Source of the DNA: an uncultured Tolumonas sp.
Lineage (GTDB): Bacteria > Pseudomonadota > Gammaproteobacteria > Enterobacterales > Aeromonadaceae
Assembly (NCBI RefSeq): GCF_963556105.2
Contig: NZ_OY829947.1
Location: 25,743-89,742, forward strand
Reading direction: 5' to 3'
DNA length: 64,000 nt
A program made the position numbers and the translations under genes. Below the pieces are notes generated by a model, which was not told the DNA's origin, searched no databases, and was given only the letters and a program-made list of their open reading frames with translations. Positions 17,296 to 26,400 of this stretch are shown piece by piece (position 1 is the stretch's first letter; the number at the start of each line of letters is the position of its first letter).

Positions 17296-19416
17296 ATGAA
17301 TACTCAGATAGTTAAATTACATAGCGCCAATTCAACGCTTATTTTGCAGACTAAGCCCGCCATCGAAATTCTATACTGGGGAGAAAAATTACAGACCGAC
17401 TTTGATGTAAACGTTCTCTCAATACTAAAACGTGCAGTGCCACATGGTCGTTTGGATACCAACATACCGCTGACTCTGAGCCCGGAGCATGGGCGTGGAT
17501 TATTCAGCAGCCCTGGTTTAGAAGGTCACCGTAATGGCAAAGATTGGTCGCCGGTGTTTCATTTTAAGTCGCTGACAGAAGAGCAAAATGCATTACTGGT
17601 CGTCTGTGAAGACACCATTGCAGGCTTACAACTGCACATTGAATTACGTTTAGATCCACAGACCGATGTGCTGCAGTTGCGTCATAGCTTGACCAATCTC
17701 AAACCAGAAACATATCAGGTCGATCGGTTTGCGGTGACTCTGCCTTTACCAGAACGTGCCGACGAGCTGTTGGCCTTTCATGGGCGCTGGGTACGGGAGT
17801 TTCAGCCGCATCGCCTCAATCTGAAACACGGTGGTTATCATCAGGAAAATCGCCGTGGGCGGACTTCCCATGAGAATTTCCCTGCCTTTATTCAAGGCAC
17901 CACCGGTTTTAAAGAGCAGCAGGGCGAAGTGTGGGGTTTCCATTTCGGCTGGAGCGGCAACCACCGCCTGCGTTCCGATGTAAAAACTGATGGCCGCCGT
18001 TTTATGCAAGCCGAAGCGCTCTATTTTGCTGGTGAAATTCAGCTCGCCGAGCAGGAAAGTATTTCCACTCCGTGGCTGTATGCAACCTATAGCCAAGACG
18101 GGCTGAATGGCATGAGTCACGCCTTCCACCAGTTTGTACGTCAGCAAATTCTGCACTTCCCGACCAATAAACCGCGCCCAGTACATTTGAACACGTGGGA
18201 AGGGATCTATTTCCAGCATGATCCGGATTACATCATGCAGATGGCGACACAAGCGGCGGAGCTTGGCGTGGAGCGTTTCATTATCGACGATGGCTGGTTT
18301 AAAGGCCGCGACCATGATCGCGCCGCATTGGGTGATTGGTATCTGGACGAGAAAAAATACCCGAACGGGTTGGAACCGGTGGTAACGCATGTACGCAGTT
18401 TAGGTATGGAATTCGGCATCTGGGTTGAACCCGAGATGATAAATCCCGATTCGGATCTCTATCGCGCACACCCTGATTGGCTGTTGGCCGTACCGGAATA
18501 TAATCAGCCGACGGGCCGCAATCAGTATGCGTTAGATTTACAAAATCCGGATGTATTTGCCTACCTGTTGGAACGGTTAGACGATCTGCTCAATCGCTAT
18601 GATATCAGCTATATCAAATGGGATATGAACCGCGAAATCGTGCAACCGGGTCACGAAGGCAAAGCGGCGATCACGGGGCAAACTCATGCGGTATATCGGC
18701 TGTTTGATGAATTGCGTACGCGCCACCCACGGGTCGAAATTGAATCGTGTGCCTCCGGCGGCGGACGGATCGACTTTGAAGTCTTAAAACGCACGCACCG
18801 CTTCTGGACATCGGATAACAATGACGCACTAGAGCGCCAGCAGATCCAACGCGGGATGAGTTATTTTTTCCCGCCGGAAGTGATGGGTTCGCATATCGGC
18901 AGCGCGCATTGTCATTGCACCGCTCGTTCGCACAGCATTCAATTTCGCGGCTTAACTGCGCTGTTCGGGCACATGGGGGTCGAGTTAGATCCGGTCAAAG
19001 AGAGTGCCGAAGAACAGGCCGGTTTTGCGCATTTTATTCGATTGCATAAGCAACTGCGCCCACTGCTGCACACAGGCAAAGTAGTGCGTATCGACCATCA
19101 TGATTCCGCGATGATGATCAATGGCGTGGTGGCGGAAGACAAAACTGAGGCGGTTTTCCTGTTAAGCCAACTGGCGATGCCAACCTATTCTTTATCGGGC
19201 TCATTGCGCCTGCCAGAGTTGCTGGCAGATAAAAATTACTGCTTAACCGTGTTGGAGAAACCAGCCCGTTTTGATGGTGGTGTGATGAAAATACAACCGG
19301 AATGGCTGACTCAGGAAGAAACCGTTCTATCAGGCGAATGGCTGGCAAAAGTGGGTATTGCCTTGCCGGTGATGGACCCGGAAAGTGCGGTTCTATTCCA
19401 ATTAAAAATGCTGTAA
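17296..19416 (+). CDS. Alpha-galactosidase (GH36)
   Basis: Hydrolyses terminal alpha-galactosyl groups, as in melibiose and raffinose-type sugars. 706 aa, a typical length for bacterial GH36 tetrameric enzymes, with no signal peptide, so cytoplasmic. The ATG at 17296 is preferred; GGACGGA is upstream. An N-terminal beta-sandwich domain leads to the barrel with FIIDDGWFKGRDHDRAALGD. The nucleophile is Asp443 in YIKWDMNRE. The acid/base aspartate is in the motif TSDNNDALERQ (506-510 region), preceded by ESCASGGGRIDFEVL. It converges on an ABC importer operon and carries a GalR operator upstream, so it most likely degrades alpha-galactosides imported by that system. Confidence 0.94.
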   Translation: MNTQIVKLHSANSTLILQTKPAIEILYWGEKLQTDFDVNVLSILKRAVPHGRLDTNIPLTLSPEHGRGLFSSPGLEGHRNGKDWSPVFHFKSLTEEQNALLVVCEDTIAGLQLHIELRLDPQTDVLQLRHSLTNLKPETYQVDRFAVTLPLPERADELLAFHGRWVREFQPHRLNLKHGGYHQENRRGRTSHENFPAFIQGTTGFKEQQGEVWGFHFGWSGNHRLRSDVKTDGRRFMQAEALYFAGEIQLAEQESISTPWLYATYSQDGLNGMSHAFHQFVRQQILHFPTNKPRPVHLNTWEGIYFQHDPDYIMQMATQAAELGVERFIIDDGWFKGRDHDRAALGDWYLDEKKYPNGLEPVVTHVRSLGMEFGIWVEPEMINPDSDLYRAHPDWLLAVPEYNQPTGRNQYALDLQNPDVFAYLLERLDDLLNRYDISYIKWDMNREIVQPGHEGKAAITGQTHAVYRLFDELRTRHPRVEIESCASGGGRIDFEVLKRTHRFWTSDNNDALERQQIQRGMSYFFPPEVMGSHIGSAHCHCTARSHSIQFRGLTALFGHMGVELDPVKESAEEQAGFAHFIRLHKQLRPLLHTGKVVRIDHHDSAMMINGVVAEDKTEAVFLLSQLAMPTYSLSGSLRLPELLADKNYCLTVLEKPARFDGGVMKIQPEWLTQEETVLSGEWLAKVGIALPVMDPESAVLFQLKML

Positions 19417-19428
19417 CGCTATAAAAAT

Positions 19429-19482
19429 GGCCTGAATCGCTGCTTTAAATAACCGAAAATTTAAAGCAGCGCTATTCAGGCC
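19429..19482. terminator. Long bidirectional terminator hairpin
   Basis: Two stacked perfect arms, GGCCTGAAT / ATTCAGGCC (outer) and GCTGCTTTAAAT / ATTTAAAGCAGC (inner), form a stem of about 21 bp with an 8-base loop. It lies between the convergent alpha-galactosidase and ABC ATPase genes. Confidence 0.85.
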
Positions 19483-19490
19483 AGTAAAAA

Positions 19491-20606
19491 TCAATGTTTA
19501 CTATCGATTGGGATCTCACGTTTACCGACCGCAACGCCTTCTGCATTAAACAGATGGCAATCGCTTAGATGAATGCCTAACGAGAGATATTCGTAAAGCC
19601 CTACTGATTTATCGCCCTGGATATGCACTTTAAAACCATCTTTACCGCAATAATTACCAAACAGATAAGTGGAGTTACCCAGTCGCTCCACTACTTCACT
19701 TTGGAAAGAAAGCGAGAAATCGCCCAGATTGGTCTGGGTATGGATATGCTCAGGCCGGATACCTAAGCGAACTTTTTCGCCCTGACTCACAAGATCTGAA
19801 TTCACTGACAGAGCAATGATCTGCCCGTCAGGTAAACGCACTGAAGCCTGATCGCCCTCTAAATCATCCACCAGCGCATCGACGAAATTCATTTTTGGTG
19901 AGCCGATAAACCCAGCCACGAACTCATTTGCTGGTGCATGGTAAAGTTCCAGCGGCGAGCCAACTTGCTCCACATTACCACTGCGCAGCACCACAATCTT
20001 ATCGGCCAAAGTCATCGCTTCAACCTGATCGTGGGTAACGTAAATCATGGTGTTGCCTAATTCGTGATGCAATTTAGCGATCTGCAAACGCATTTCCACG
20101 CGCAATTCCGCATCCAGATTCGATAATGGCTCGTCGAACAAAAACACTTTCGGGTCGCGCACAATCGCACGGCCAATCGCAACACGCTGACGCTGACCAC
20201 CCGACATATCTTTCGGTTTTCGATCGAGTAAGGCCTCCATCTTTAATGTTTTGGCAGCAATGGCAACACGTTTGGCGATCTCATCTTTTGCCACGCCATT
20301 CATTTTCAGGCCAAAGCCCATGTTTTCCGCCACCGTCATGTGTGGATAAAGCGCATACGATTGGAACACCATCGCAACGCCCCGATCAGCCGGGTCTACA
20401 TCATTTACTTTACGCCCATCGATATACAACTCTCCTTCGGTGATCTCTTCTAACCCTGCGACCATGCGCAACAAGGTCGATTTACCACAGCCCGACGGGC
20501 CAACGAACACCACAAATTCGCCACTGTCTATTTGCAGATCAACACCATGGATCGTTTGATTTTTTTCGTAACGTTTAACGACTTTACGCAGCGTAATATC
20601 AGCCAT
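19491..20606 (-). CDS. Sugar ABC importer ATPase (UgpC/MsmK/MalK type)
   Basis: ATP-hydrolysing subunit of a carbohydrate ABC importer, 371 aa. The ATG at 20606 has GGAG 8 bases upstream. Walker A is GPSGCGKST, the signature is MSGGQRQRVAIGRA, and Walker B is VFLFDEPLSNLD followed by the D-loop and the switch histidine (YVTHDQVEAMTLAD). The C-terminal third is the regulatory OB-like domain of MalK relatives, with LGIRPEHIH. It is the last gene of the galactoside operon. A 125-bp gap separates it from the annotated end of the GH2 gene, and most of that gap is the abandoned GH2 3' end. Confidence 0.93.
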   Translation of the reverse strand: MADITLRKVVKRYEKNQTIHGVDLQIDSGEFVVFVGPSGCGKSTLLRMVAGLEEITEGELYIDGRKVNDVDPADRGVAMVFQSYALYPHMTVAENMGFGLKMNGVAKDEIAKRVAIAAKTLKMEALLDRKPKDMSGGQRQRVAIGRAIVRDPKVFLFDEPLSNLDAELRVEMRLQIAKLHHELGNTMIYVTHDQVEAMTLADKIVVLRSGNVEQVGSPLELYHAPANEFVAGFIGSPKMNFVDALVDDLEGDQASVRLPDGQIIALSVNSDLVSQGEKVRLGIRPEHIHTQTNLGDFSLSFQSEVVERLGNSTYLFGNYCGKDGFKVHIQGDKSVGLYEYLSLGIHLSDCHLFNAEGVAVGKREIPIDSKH

Positions 20607-20659
20607 TATTCTGTCTCCATCGAAATAAGCCTGACGCACTCACGCATCAGGTGGAAAAA

Positions 20660-20734
20660 TTATTCAACCACGAGCGTGAGGGTCTGCGTGCCTAAGCTCC
20701 GACTGGAAAAAGTCACTATCGCATCACCGCGCTA
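20660..20734 (-). other. Abandoned in-frame 3' end of the GH2 gene after an amber stop
   Basis: Directly after the TAG at 20734-20732 the same frame continues for 23 sense codons (RGDAIVTFSSRSLGTQTLTL then VVE) to a TAA at 20662-20660. This reads like the last strands of a GH2 C-terminal beta-sandwich. The natural protein was therefore probably about 744 aa, with a CAG, GAG or AAG codon where the TAG now is. Confidence 0.75.
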
Positions 20735-22894
20735 TTTTCCGGCCTCAAGCCATACACCAACTGCACCACCTTTCAGCACCAACTGTTCCGGCCCAATGAC
20801 CTTGGCAGGCCCTGTCACCGAGACCTGAATGATGTCATCCAAAAATGGCAGCAAATTACCCTCTTGATCGAGTGCTTCAATCGTTACTCGGGTCGCAGCT
20901 TTTTCATTGGCTGGCAGCCGTTGATTATCTGCTTTCACGCGCAATGTCGTGGCAATCGGGTTAGCAGGCATCTTCAATTCGCTGACCAATTTACCGTCAT
21001 GGAACCCACGCAACTCAACGGTGTTCCACTTCATGCCCCATTCACCAAACTCTTCCGGCGAAATAATGCTGTCATCAATGATGATGGGCGCATGCGGTAA
21101 ATGCGGGAATTGCTCAACAGCCGGCTTCAGTCGCTTGGTTGGGTAATCACCAAACTTAAACTCAACTTCATCGCAGTTGGTCAAAATGATCAGCGGTAAA
21201 ATCAGGCACTCGCAACGCTCACCGCGCGCCCAGAATGTCACCGGCTGCATCACAGGCTCATCGGCCACATCACACTGGCTTTTGTAGGCGTAGGCCGCAA
21301 ATTTTGGTAGTCGGAACATATCGCTGATGCCGTGATAACAGATGCGATCACCACTGCCAAAATCTTTATGTGTGTTGTAATCGAACAGACACCAAGCAAT
21401 GCAACCAGCAATATTCGGGGCGGCATAACACGCATCTAACACGCGTAAATGGCGTAACACATGCTCATGCTGGCGCTCTTCACAATCGAAGCGTTTGGTC
21501 GGGAACATATGGCCGTTAAATTCGGTGACCATATACGGCACTTGATGGTCGAGCCCTGTCACCTGTTGCGGTTTACGCAATGCCACCTCACCACCATTCA
21601 GCACAAAGTCATTCATGGTGTAGACATCTTCCAGCAAGGTGCTGTTTGCGTGGCAACGCACCCCACCCGTCTGACGATTTGGGTCCAGCGCATGAGCAAG
21701 CTGGTTGGTCTGTGTATAGAAATCGTCGCAATCGCGTGACTCGTTGATGCGCACGCCCCACAAGATAATGGAAGGATGATTCCAGTCGCGCTCGATCATT
21801 GCTCTGATATTGTCGATAGCACCCCGCTGCCAGAGTTCATCGCCAATATGCTGCCAACCTGGGATCTCTTCAAACACCAGCAACCCCAGCTCATCGCAGC
21901 GATCTAAAAAAGCAGGCGCTTGCGGATAATGCGAGGTTCTGACCAAATTAAATTTGAACTCGTTTTTGATGAGATCAGCATCGGCCTTCTGCGCGTGATC
22001 ACCCATCGCATAACCGACATACGGGTAAGATTGATGACGATTAATACCACGCAATTTCAGTTTTCTACCGTTTAGCAGAAAACCGTCGGCGGTAAATTCT
22101 GCCTGTCGAAAACCAACTCGGGTGGAAAACTGATGGCTGAAATTTGTGCCACCAATACTGACGTTCAGTTGATAAAGAGCGGGGTTATCGACATCCCATA
22201 GGCGAATCCCCGTCAGGTTGGAAAGAGAAAACTCAACGCGCGATATTGAACCAGAAATCGCCTGACTATGTGTCGCCACCACGTCGCCTTCCTGCGTCGT
22301 CAGTTGTGCAACTAATTCGCCCTGATGATCACCAGCAGCGACCTGTTCCAAGAAAACGGCCACATTCAGCGACTTTTCATCGGCCAAAACATGGTCCGCA
22401 ATGGCCTGCACATTCTTAATGCGCAGATCATCGGTGGTTTTCAGCCAGACATGGCGATAAATACCCGCATAGGTCAGGTAATCGATCTGGCCACCAAACG
22501 GCGCGATTTCTGGGTTTTCACTGCCATCAATCACCACGGTGATCTGGTTTTCACCACGCAGCAGATGGGGCGTCAGTAACACATCGAATGGTGTGTAACC
22601 ATCACGATGCCCCGTTACAAATTGGCCGTTCACGTAAACCTTGGCATCGGCCATCGCGCCGTCAAACTGCAACCAAACCTGTTTGCCGTCAAATTCCGGC
22701 TGCCAAAATAAGGTTTTTTGATAGCTGAATGGCCGCTGATAACTGGTTTCATCGAAGTAGTTGTAATCCAACTCCACCGCGGTATGTGGTAAATCGACTT
22801 GCTCTGCGACCGCTAATTCCGCCGCAGAAAAAAGTGGGTGATCACCGGCAATGAACTGCCACTGTTCGTTGAATTTTTTGCAAAAATTCATCAT
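20732..22894 (-). CDS. Glycoside hydrolase family 2 enzyme, probable beta-galactosidase (truncated at 3' end)
   Basis: Cytoplasmic GH2 enzyme, 720 aa as read. The N-terminal jelly-roll domain contains KQVWLQFDGAMADAKVYVNG and FGGQIDYLTYAGIYRHVWL. The barrel carries the acid/base Glu385 in RINESRDCDD and the nucleophile Glu458 in VTEFNGHMFP. RGINRHQSYPYVGYA is also typical. Its place in a GalR-controlled importer operon argues for beta-galactosidase, though glucuronidase-like activity cannot be excluded. The ATG at 22894 overlaps the upstream permease stop (ATGA), so translation is probably coupled. An in-frame TAG removes the last 23 residues (see 20660-20734). The active site is intact, so some activity may remain. 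Confidence 0.88.
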   Translation of the reverse strand: MMNFCKKFNEQWQFIAGDHPLFSAAELAVAEQVDLPHTAVELDYNYFDETSYQRPFSYQKTLFWQPEFDGKQVWLQFDGAMADAKVYVNGQFVTGHRDGYTPFDVLLTPHLLRGENQITVVIDGSENPEIAPFGGQIDYLTYAGIYRHVWLKTTDDLRIKNVQAIADHVLADEKSLNVAVFLEQVAAGDHQGELVAQLTTQEGDVVATHSQAISGSISRVEFSLSNLTGIRLWDVDNPALYQLNVSIGGTNFSHQFSTRVGFRQAEFTADGFLLNGRKLKLRGINRHQSYPYVGYAMGDHAQKADADLIKNEFKFNLVRTSHYPQAPAFLDRCDELGLLVFEEIPGWQHIGDELWQRGAIDNIRAMIERDWNHPSIILWGVRINESRDCDDFYTQTNQLAHALDPNRQTGGVRCHANSTLLEDVYTMNDFVLNGGEVALRKPQQVTGLDHQVPYMVTEFNGHMFPTKRFDCEERQHEHVLRHLRVLDACYAAPNIAGCIAWCLFDYNTHKDFGSGDRICYHGISDMFRLPKFAAYAYKSQCDVADEPVMQPVTFWARGERCECLILPLIILTNCDEVEFKFGDYPTKRLKPAVEQFPHLPHAPIIIDDSIISPEEFGEWGMKWNTVELRGFHDGKLVSELKMPANPIATTLRVKADNQRLPANEKAATRVTIEALDQEGNLLPFLDDIIQVSVTGPAKVIGPEQLVLKGGAVGVWLEAGK

Positions 22895-23718
22895 TTCACT
22901 GACCCCACCATACCTTGCACGAACTGTTTTTGCATCGCAAAGAACACCGCAATCGTTGGTAACGTCGCCACTACCGTGCCGACCATCACGACACCAAAAT
23001 CAGGGAAATAGGCGGAAGATAATGACGACAGCACCAGATTGATGGTTTTAGTCTCTGGCGATTGCAACACGATCAATGGCCACAGGAAGTTATTCCAATT
23101 CGCCATGAAGGTAATGATGAACGCTGCCGCATAGGTCGAGCGCATTACCGGAAAAAAGACATACACAAAGATACGCCACTCACTGACACCATCGACGCGC
23201 GCGGCATCCAACAGCTCTTTAGGAAACGCTTTGGTGCACTGACGGAAGTAGAAAATGATGTAAACCGACGCAATAGAAGGCAGCACCACCGCCCAGTGCG
23301 TATCCAGCAAATTGGCTTTCGCCATCATGGTAAACAGCGGGATCATCAACGCAGCAAACGGGATCATCATGGTCAGCAGCAACAGGTTATAAACCTTATC
23401 GCGCAGCTTAGACTGATAGATTTCAAACCCATAACCAGCCAGCGACGCAATCGCCAGTGTCAGGAAGGTACCCAGCAGCGAAACTTTGGTGGTGTTCCAA
23501 AAAATCAGCGGCAGATCGACAGCCTGACTGAGCCTGGCCAAATTATCAAACAGCGCGGTGCCGAACGATAATTTGCCTTGGTTGATATCCGCCGTGATAT
23601 TGGTGCTACTCACCACCATCCAGAAAAACGGAAACAGTGAGACAAACGCAATCAGCACCAAAAACAGATACATCAGACCTTGATAGATCTTCTGCTTAGA
23701 GACATTCGTTGCCATCAT
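22891..23718 (-). CDS. Sugar ABC permease, MalG type
   Basis: Inner-membrane subunit of the galactoside importer, 275 aa with six predicted membrane helices. The EAA loop that contacts the ATPase reads ELLDAARVDGVSEWRIF. The ATG at 23718 overlaps the stop of the upstream permease as ATGA; a second ATG follows directly. Its own stop overlaps the GH2 start in the same way. This shows a tightly coupled operon of binding protein, two permeases and GH2 enzyme, followed by the ATPase. Confidence 0.92.
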   Translation of the reverse strand: MMATNVSKQKIYQGLMYLFLVLIAFVSLFPFFWMVVSSTNITADINQGKLSFGTALFDNLARLSQAVDLPLIFWNTTKVSLLGTFLTLAIASLAGYGFEIYQSKLRDKVYNLLLLTMMIPFAALMIPLFTMMAKANLLDTHWAVVLPSIASVYIIFYFRQCTKAFPKELLDAARVDGVSEWRIFVYVFFPVMRSTYAAAFIITFMANWNNFLWPLIVLQSPETKTINLVLSSLSSAYFPDFGVVMVGTVVATLPTIAVFFAMQKQFVQGMVGSVK

Positions 23719-24629
23719 TTTTTGTCCTGTACAAATTTAAACTGCACCAACGCCAACGCCGCAGCAAAAAAGACAATCACATACGAAACGGTGGCTGCAT
23801 AACCAAAATTCGGCACAAATTTGAATGACAAGTTGTAGATATACATCGACAGCGTCAGCGTGGAATTCGCAGGCCCGCCATTGGTGATATTCATCGCTTC
23901 ATCGAACAGCTGCAGCGTACCGATGGTCGACATGACCGAGGTAAACAAAATTACCGGTTTCAGCAGTGGCACTGTGATATTGAAAAAGGTTTGTACTGGG
24001 GTAACACCTTCCAACTTGGCTGCTTCATAAATCGACTTGTCGATGTTCTGCATGGCTGCCAGATAGAAAATCATGTTGTAGCCAGTCCAGCGCCACGTGA
24101 TCGCCAGAATGATGGTCACTTTCGCCCAAAACGGATCGGTCAGCCATGCGATCGGATGTTCAATCAGCCCAATCGTCATCAATGCTGAATTCACAATACC
24201 ATCGTAACCAAACATACTTTTGAACAAGATCGAGTAAGCCACCAGCGACGTCACACACGGCAAGAAAATTGCCATGCGGAACAGACTGCGGAATTTAACA
24301 TTCGGTGAATTAAGACAAGATGCTGTCGCCAGTGACAACAAGATCATCAGCGGCACCTGAACAATCAAAAAAATCAGCGTATTGGTTAATGCGGTAATAA
24401 AAACCGGATCGTGCATCAGGCGGGTAATGTTACCGAACCCGACAAACTGTACGAGCACACCTTTACCGGAATGCAGAGATAACCAGAGCGAATTAAGGAT
24501 AGGGTAAATCATGAACAGCATCACCAACGTGAGTGAGCCAAGCACGAAACACCAACCGTTGATATCGTAAAACCGATGAAAATTGCGACTACGAACCGGA
24601 GTCATAGGCATAACACCTGTATTTGACAT
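23715..24629 (-). CDS. Sugar ABC permease, MalF type
   Basis: Inner-membrane subunit of the same importer, 304 aa from the ATG at 24629, which has GAGG upstream; a GTG at 24662 is less likely. Six membrane helices are visible, starting at about residue 25 (INGWCFVLGSLTLVMLFMIY). The EAA loop reads IYEAAKLEGVTPVQTFFNIT. It lacks the long periplasmic loop of E. coli MalF, as is common for importers of this family (LacF/AraP type). Confidence 0.92.
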   Translation of the reverse strand: MSNTGVMPMTPVRSRNFHRFYDINGWCFVLGSLTLVMLFMIYPILNSLWLSLHSGKGVLVQFVGFGNITRLMHDPVFITALTNTLIFLIVQVPLMILLSLATASCLNSPNVKFRSLFRMAIFLPCVTSLVAYSILFKSMFGYDGIVNSALMTIGLIEHPIAWLTDPFWAKVTIILAITWRWTGYNMIFYLAAMQNIDKSIYEAAKLEGVTPVQTFFNITVPLLKPVILFTSVMSTIGTLQLFDEAMNITNGGPANSTLTLSMYIYNLSFKFVPNFGYAATVSYVIVFFAAALALVQFKFVQDKK

Positions 24630-24683
24630 GATGAAAACCTCAGCGGAAGGATCGGCCGGCACATCAGCCGATCCTCAGTTTGG

Positions 24684-25955
24684 CTATTGAATTTGCGCCG
24701 CTAACTGGCTGTCGATCTGTTCCAGCACTTGCTCCAGTGGCATTCCTTTAAAATAAGCCGGTAACTGCGCAGCGAGAGCGGCATCCGCTTCATAGGTGTA
24801 ATAGCCGTAATTCACTTTCGGCACTTTACCCAACCAGTTGGCAAAATCGCTGTAGATAGCCTGACCGCCAAAGAACGCATCCGGTTGTTGATAGGCTTTA
24901 CCACTACGCGCAGGCAGATAAGAACCTACCGCACCGCGATCCGTCAGGATCTGCTGATAGAACGCGCTGTCTTTACCAAAGGTGCTATTCAGGAACTCAA
25001 CAGCTTGCGCGCTATTGTCAGAGGTAGAGATAACATACCAGCTGGAACCACCCAGATTCGATTGGTTGGTGCCACCTTTGATGTTCAAACGTGGGGTTGG
25101 TGCAACCGCCCATTTACCGGCTTGATCCGCACCCGCTTTGACAGAAGCAGTGATCCACACACCAGTGGTAATCGTGGCCACATCACCATGGTTCACGGCA
25201 CCCACCCATTCAGACCAGCCCATGGTTGGTCGCACAATACCGGCATCGGTCATGCTTTTTTCAATACGCAGCGCTTCTTTCAGCGCTTCGTTATTTTTGA
25301 TGTTTAACGCGCCTTTGTCATCAAAATACCAGCTGCCAGCAGACTGCATCATCACGCGCACCAAACCCGGATCATTCGGGTCATTACCTAACATCGCTTT
25401 ACCGGTTTTCGCTTTCACGGCTTTGCCGATCTCAATGAAACGATCCCAAGTAATGTTTTGCATATCTTCGGGTTTGAAACCGGCCTGAGCCAGCAGGTCT
25501 TTGCGGTAATACATCCCCGTGACACCCGAATCGAATGGCATACCGTAGGTTTTGCCGTTCATGGTCATCAGTTCAACTTTGTAAGGGGCAAATTTGCTGT
25601 AATCGACTTTGCCGTCCATCGCCGCGAAAGCGCCGGGATAAGAGCTCAGGAATTTAGGGGCGTTGTAATCTTCCACCAGCACGATATCAGGCAGTGATTT
25701 GGTCATGCCGGACGCCAACATGGTGTGCATCTTCTGTTCAAGATCGGCTTTCGCAAAATCGACAACTTTGATCGTCACATCCGGATGCGCTTTTTGGTAA
25801 GTCGCTTTGGCCTGCTCCATGATCGCGATATTGAAGTTAGGGTCCCATGCCCAAACGGTCAGTTCGTTCTTTTTAGCCAGCGCAGACATGCTACAGGTTG
25901 CCACAACGACACCCAAAGTCAGGTTACGAACAAGATTGTTTTTTTCAAAACTCAT
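24684..25955 (-). CDS. ABC transporter galactoside-binding protein (family 1)
   Basis: Periplasmic sugar-binding protein, 423 aa. The ATG at 25955 has GGAG 9 bases upstream; an ATG at 25970 with GGAAG upstream is an equal alternative and adds five residues. The signal peptide (NLVRNLTLGVVVATCSMSAL, cleavage near ALA-KK) contains a cysteine, but no clear lipobox precedes the cut. The mature part starts NELTVWAWDPNFNIAIMEQA. It heads the operon, and the two permeases, GH2 enzyme and ATPase follow. A galactoside is the likely ligand, judged from the enzymes and the GalR operator. Confidence 0.9.
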   Translation of the reverse strand: MSFEKNNLVRNLTLGVVVATCSMSALAKKNELTVWAWDPNFNIAIMEQAKATYQKAHPDVTIKVVDFAKADLEQKMHTMLASGMTKSLPDIVLVEDYNAPKFLSSYPGAFAAMDGKVDYSKFAPYKVELMTMNGKTYGMPFDSGVTGMYYRKDLLAQAGFKPEDMQNITWDRFIEIGKAVKAKTGKAMLGNDPNDPGLVRVMMQSAGSWYFDDKGALNIKNNEALKEALRIEKSMTDAGIVRPTMGWSEWVGAVNHGDVATITTGVWITASVKAGADQAGKWAVAPTPRLNIKGGTNQSNLGGSSWYVISTSDNSAQAVEFLNSTFGKDSAFYQQILTDRGAVGSYLPARSGKAYQQPDAFFGGQAIYSDFANWLGKVPKVNYGYYTYEADAALAAQLPAYFKGMPLEQVLEQIDSQLAAQIQ

Positions 25956-26085
25956 AGTGATGTTCTCCATGAACGCTTCCGGTTTGAAGCAAACTCAACA
26001 GATACTTAAAGTCACTCAGCGACGCTGATACCGCGCCAACAAATTTCCACAGCTATGGCCGCCGAACCTGTTTACACCACTTCCG

Positions 26086-26099
26086 TGTAAACGATTACC
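26086..26099. promoter_or_regulatory. GalR operator upstream of the importer operon
   Basis: TGTAAACGATTACC matches TGTAANCGNTTACA at all but the last position. It lies 131 bp upstream of the binding-protein start at 25955 and shares 12 of 14 bases with both other operators of the set. Confidence 0.72.
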
Positions 26100-26148
26100 C
26101 AATCCTAGCGAGGTATAGCGCTGAATAGATATCCGTGTTGATTCGAAA

Positions 26149-26205
26149 CGTGATAATCATCAAATTCAGAGGCAAAACAAATCAGCAAACGTGATGAATA
26201 TCAAA
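26149..26205. promoter_or_regulatory. Pair of CRP-like sites, 41 bp apart
   Basis: CGTGA-TAATCA-TCAAA (26149-26164) and CGTGA-TGAATA-TCAAA (26190-26205) share the same conserved bases and each match the CRP consensus at 8 of 10 positions. The 41-bp spacing is close to four helical turns, placing both on one DNA face. They lie upstream of the GalR operator in the transcription direction. Confidence 0.42.
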
Positions 26206-26400
26206 ATAAACAGGAATTTGAAGATTTTGCTTTATCGGGAAGGAAGAAAAAATTCAAAGCATTGATTAAATTGAATTTATTTTAACTTGTAGGTATTTAA
26301 AAACTAAAAAAACAGCGATAACCATATAAAAAATAGTCTTATTTCTATATGGCATCGTTTCCAAATCAAACTAATTGAATAGTGTAATGATAGGTAATGT

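Larger units (their letters stand above)
25956..26400. other. Control region of the galactoside operon
   Basis: A 445-bp gap between the importer operon and galR, both on the minus strand. It holds a GalR operator (26086-26099), two CRP-like repeats (26149-26164 and 26190-26205) and an AT-rich stretch (26250-26350). No coding frame is evident. A much weaker operator-like word (26350-26363) was noted and not accepted. Confidence 0.6.

Noticed and set aside
23062-23571. 169-codon plus-strand frame across the MalG-type permease
   Set aside because: Antisense shadow of a conserved membrane protein; the sequence is biased (H, R, Q) and has no domain.
26350-26363. TGGCATCGTTTCCA as a fourth GalR operator
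   Set aside because: It misses three of the informative positions and lies far from the other operator and just after the galR stop. It is too weak to claim without binding data.
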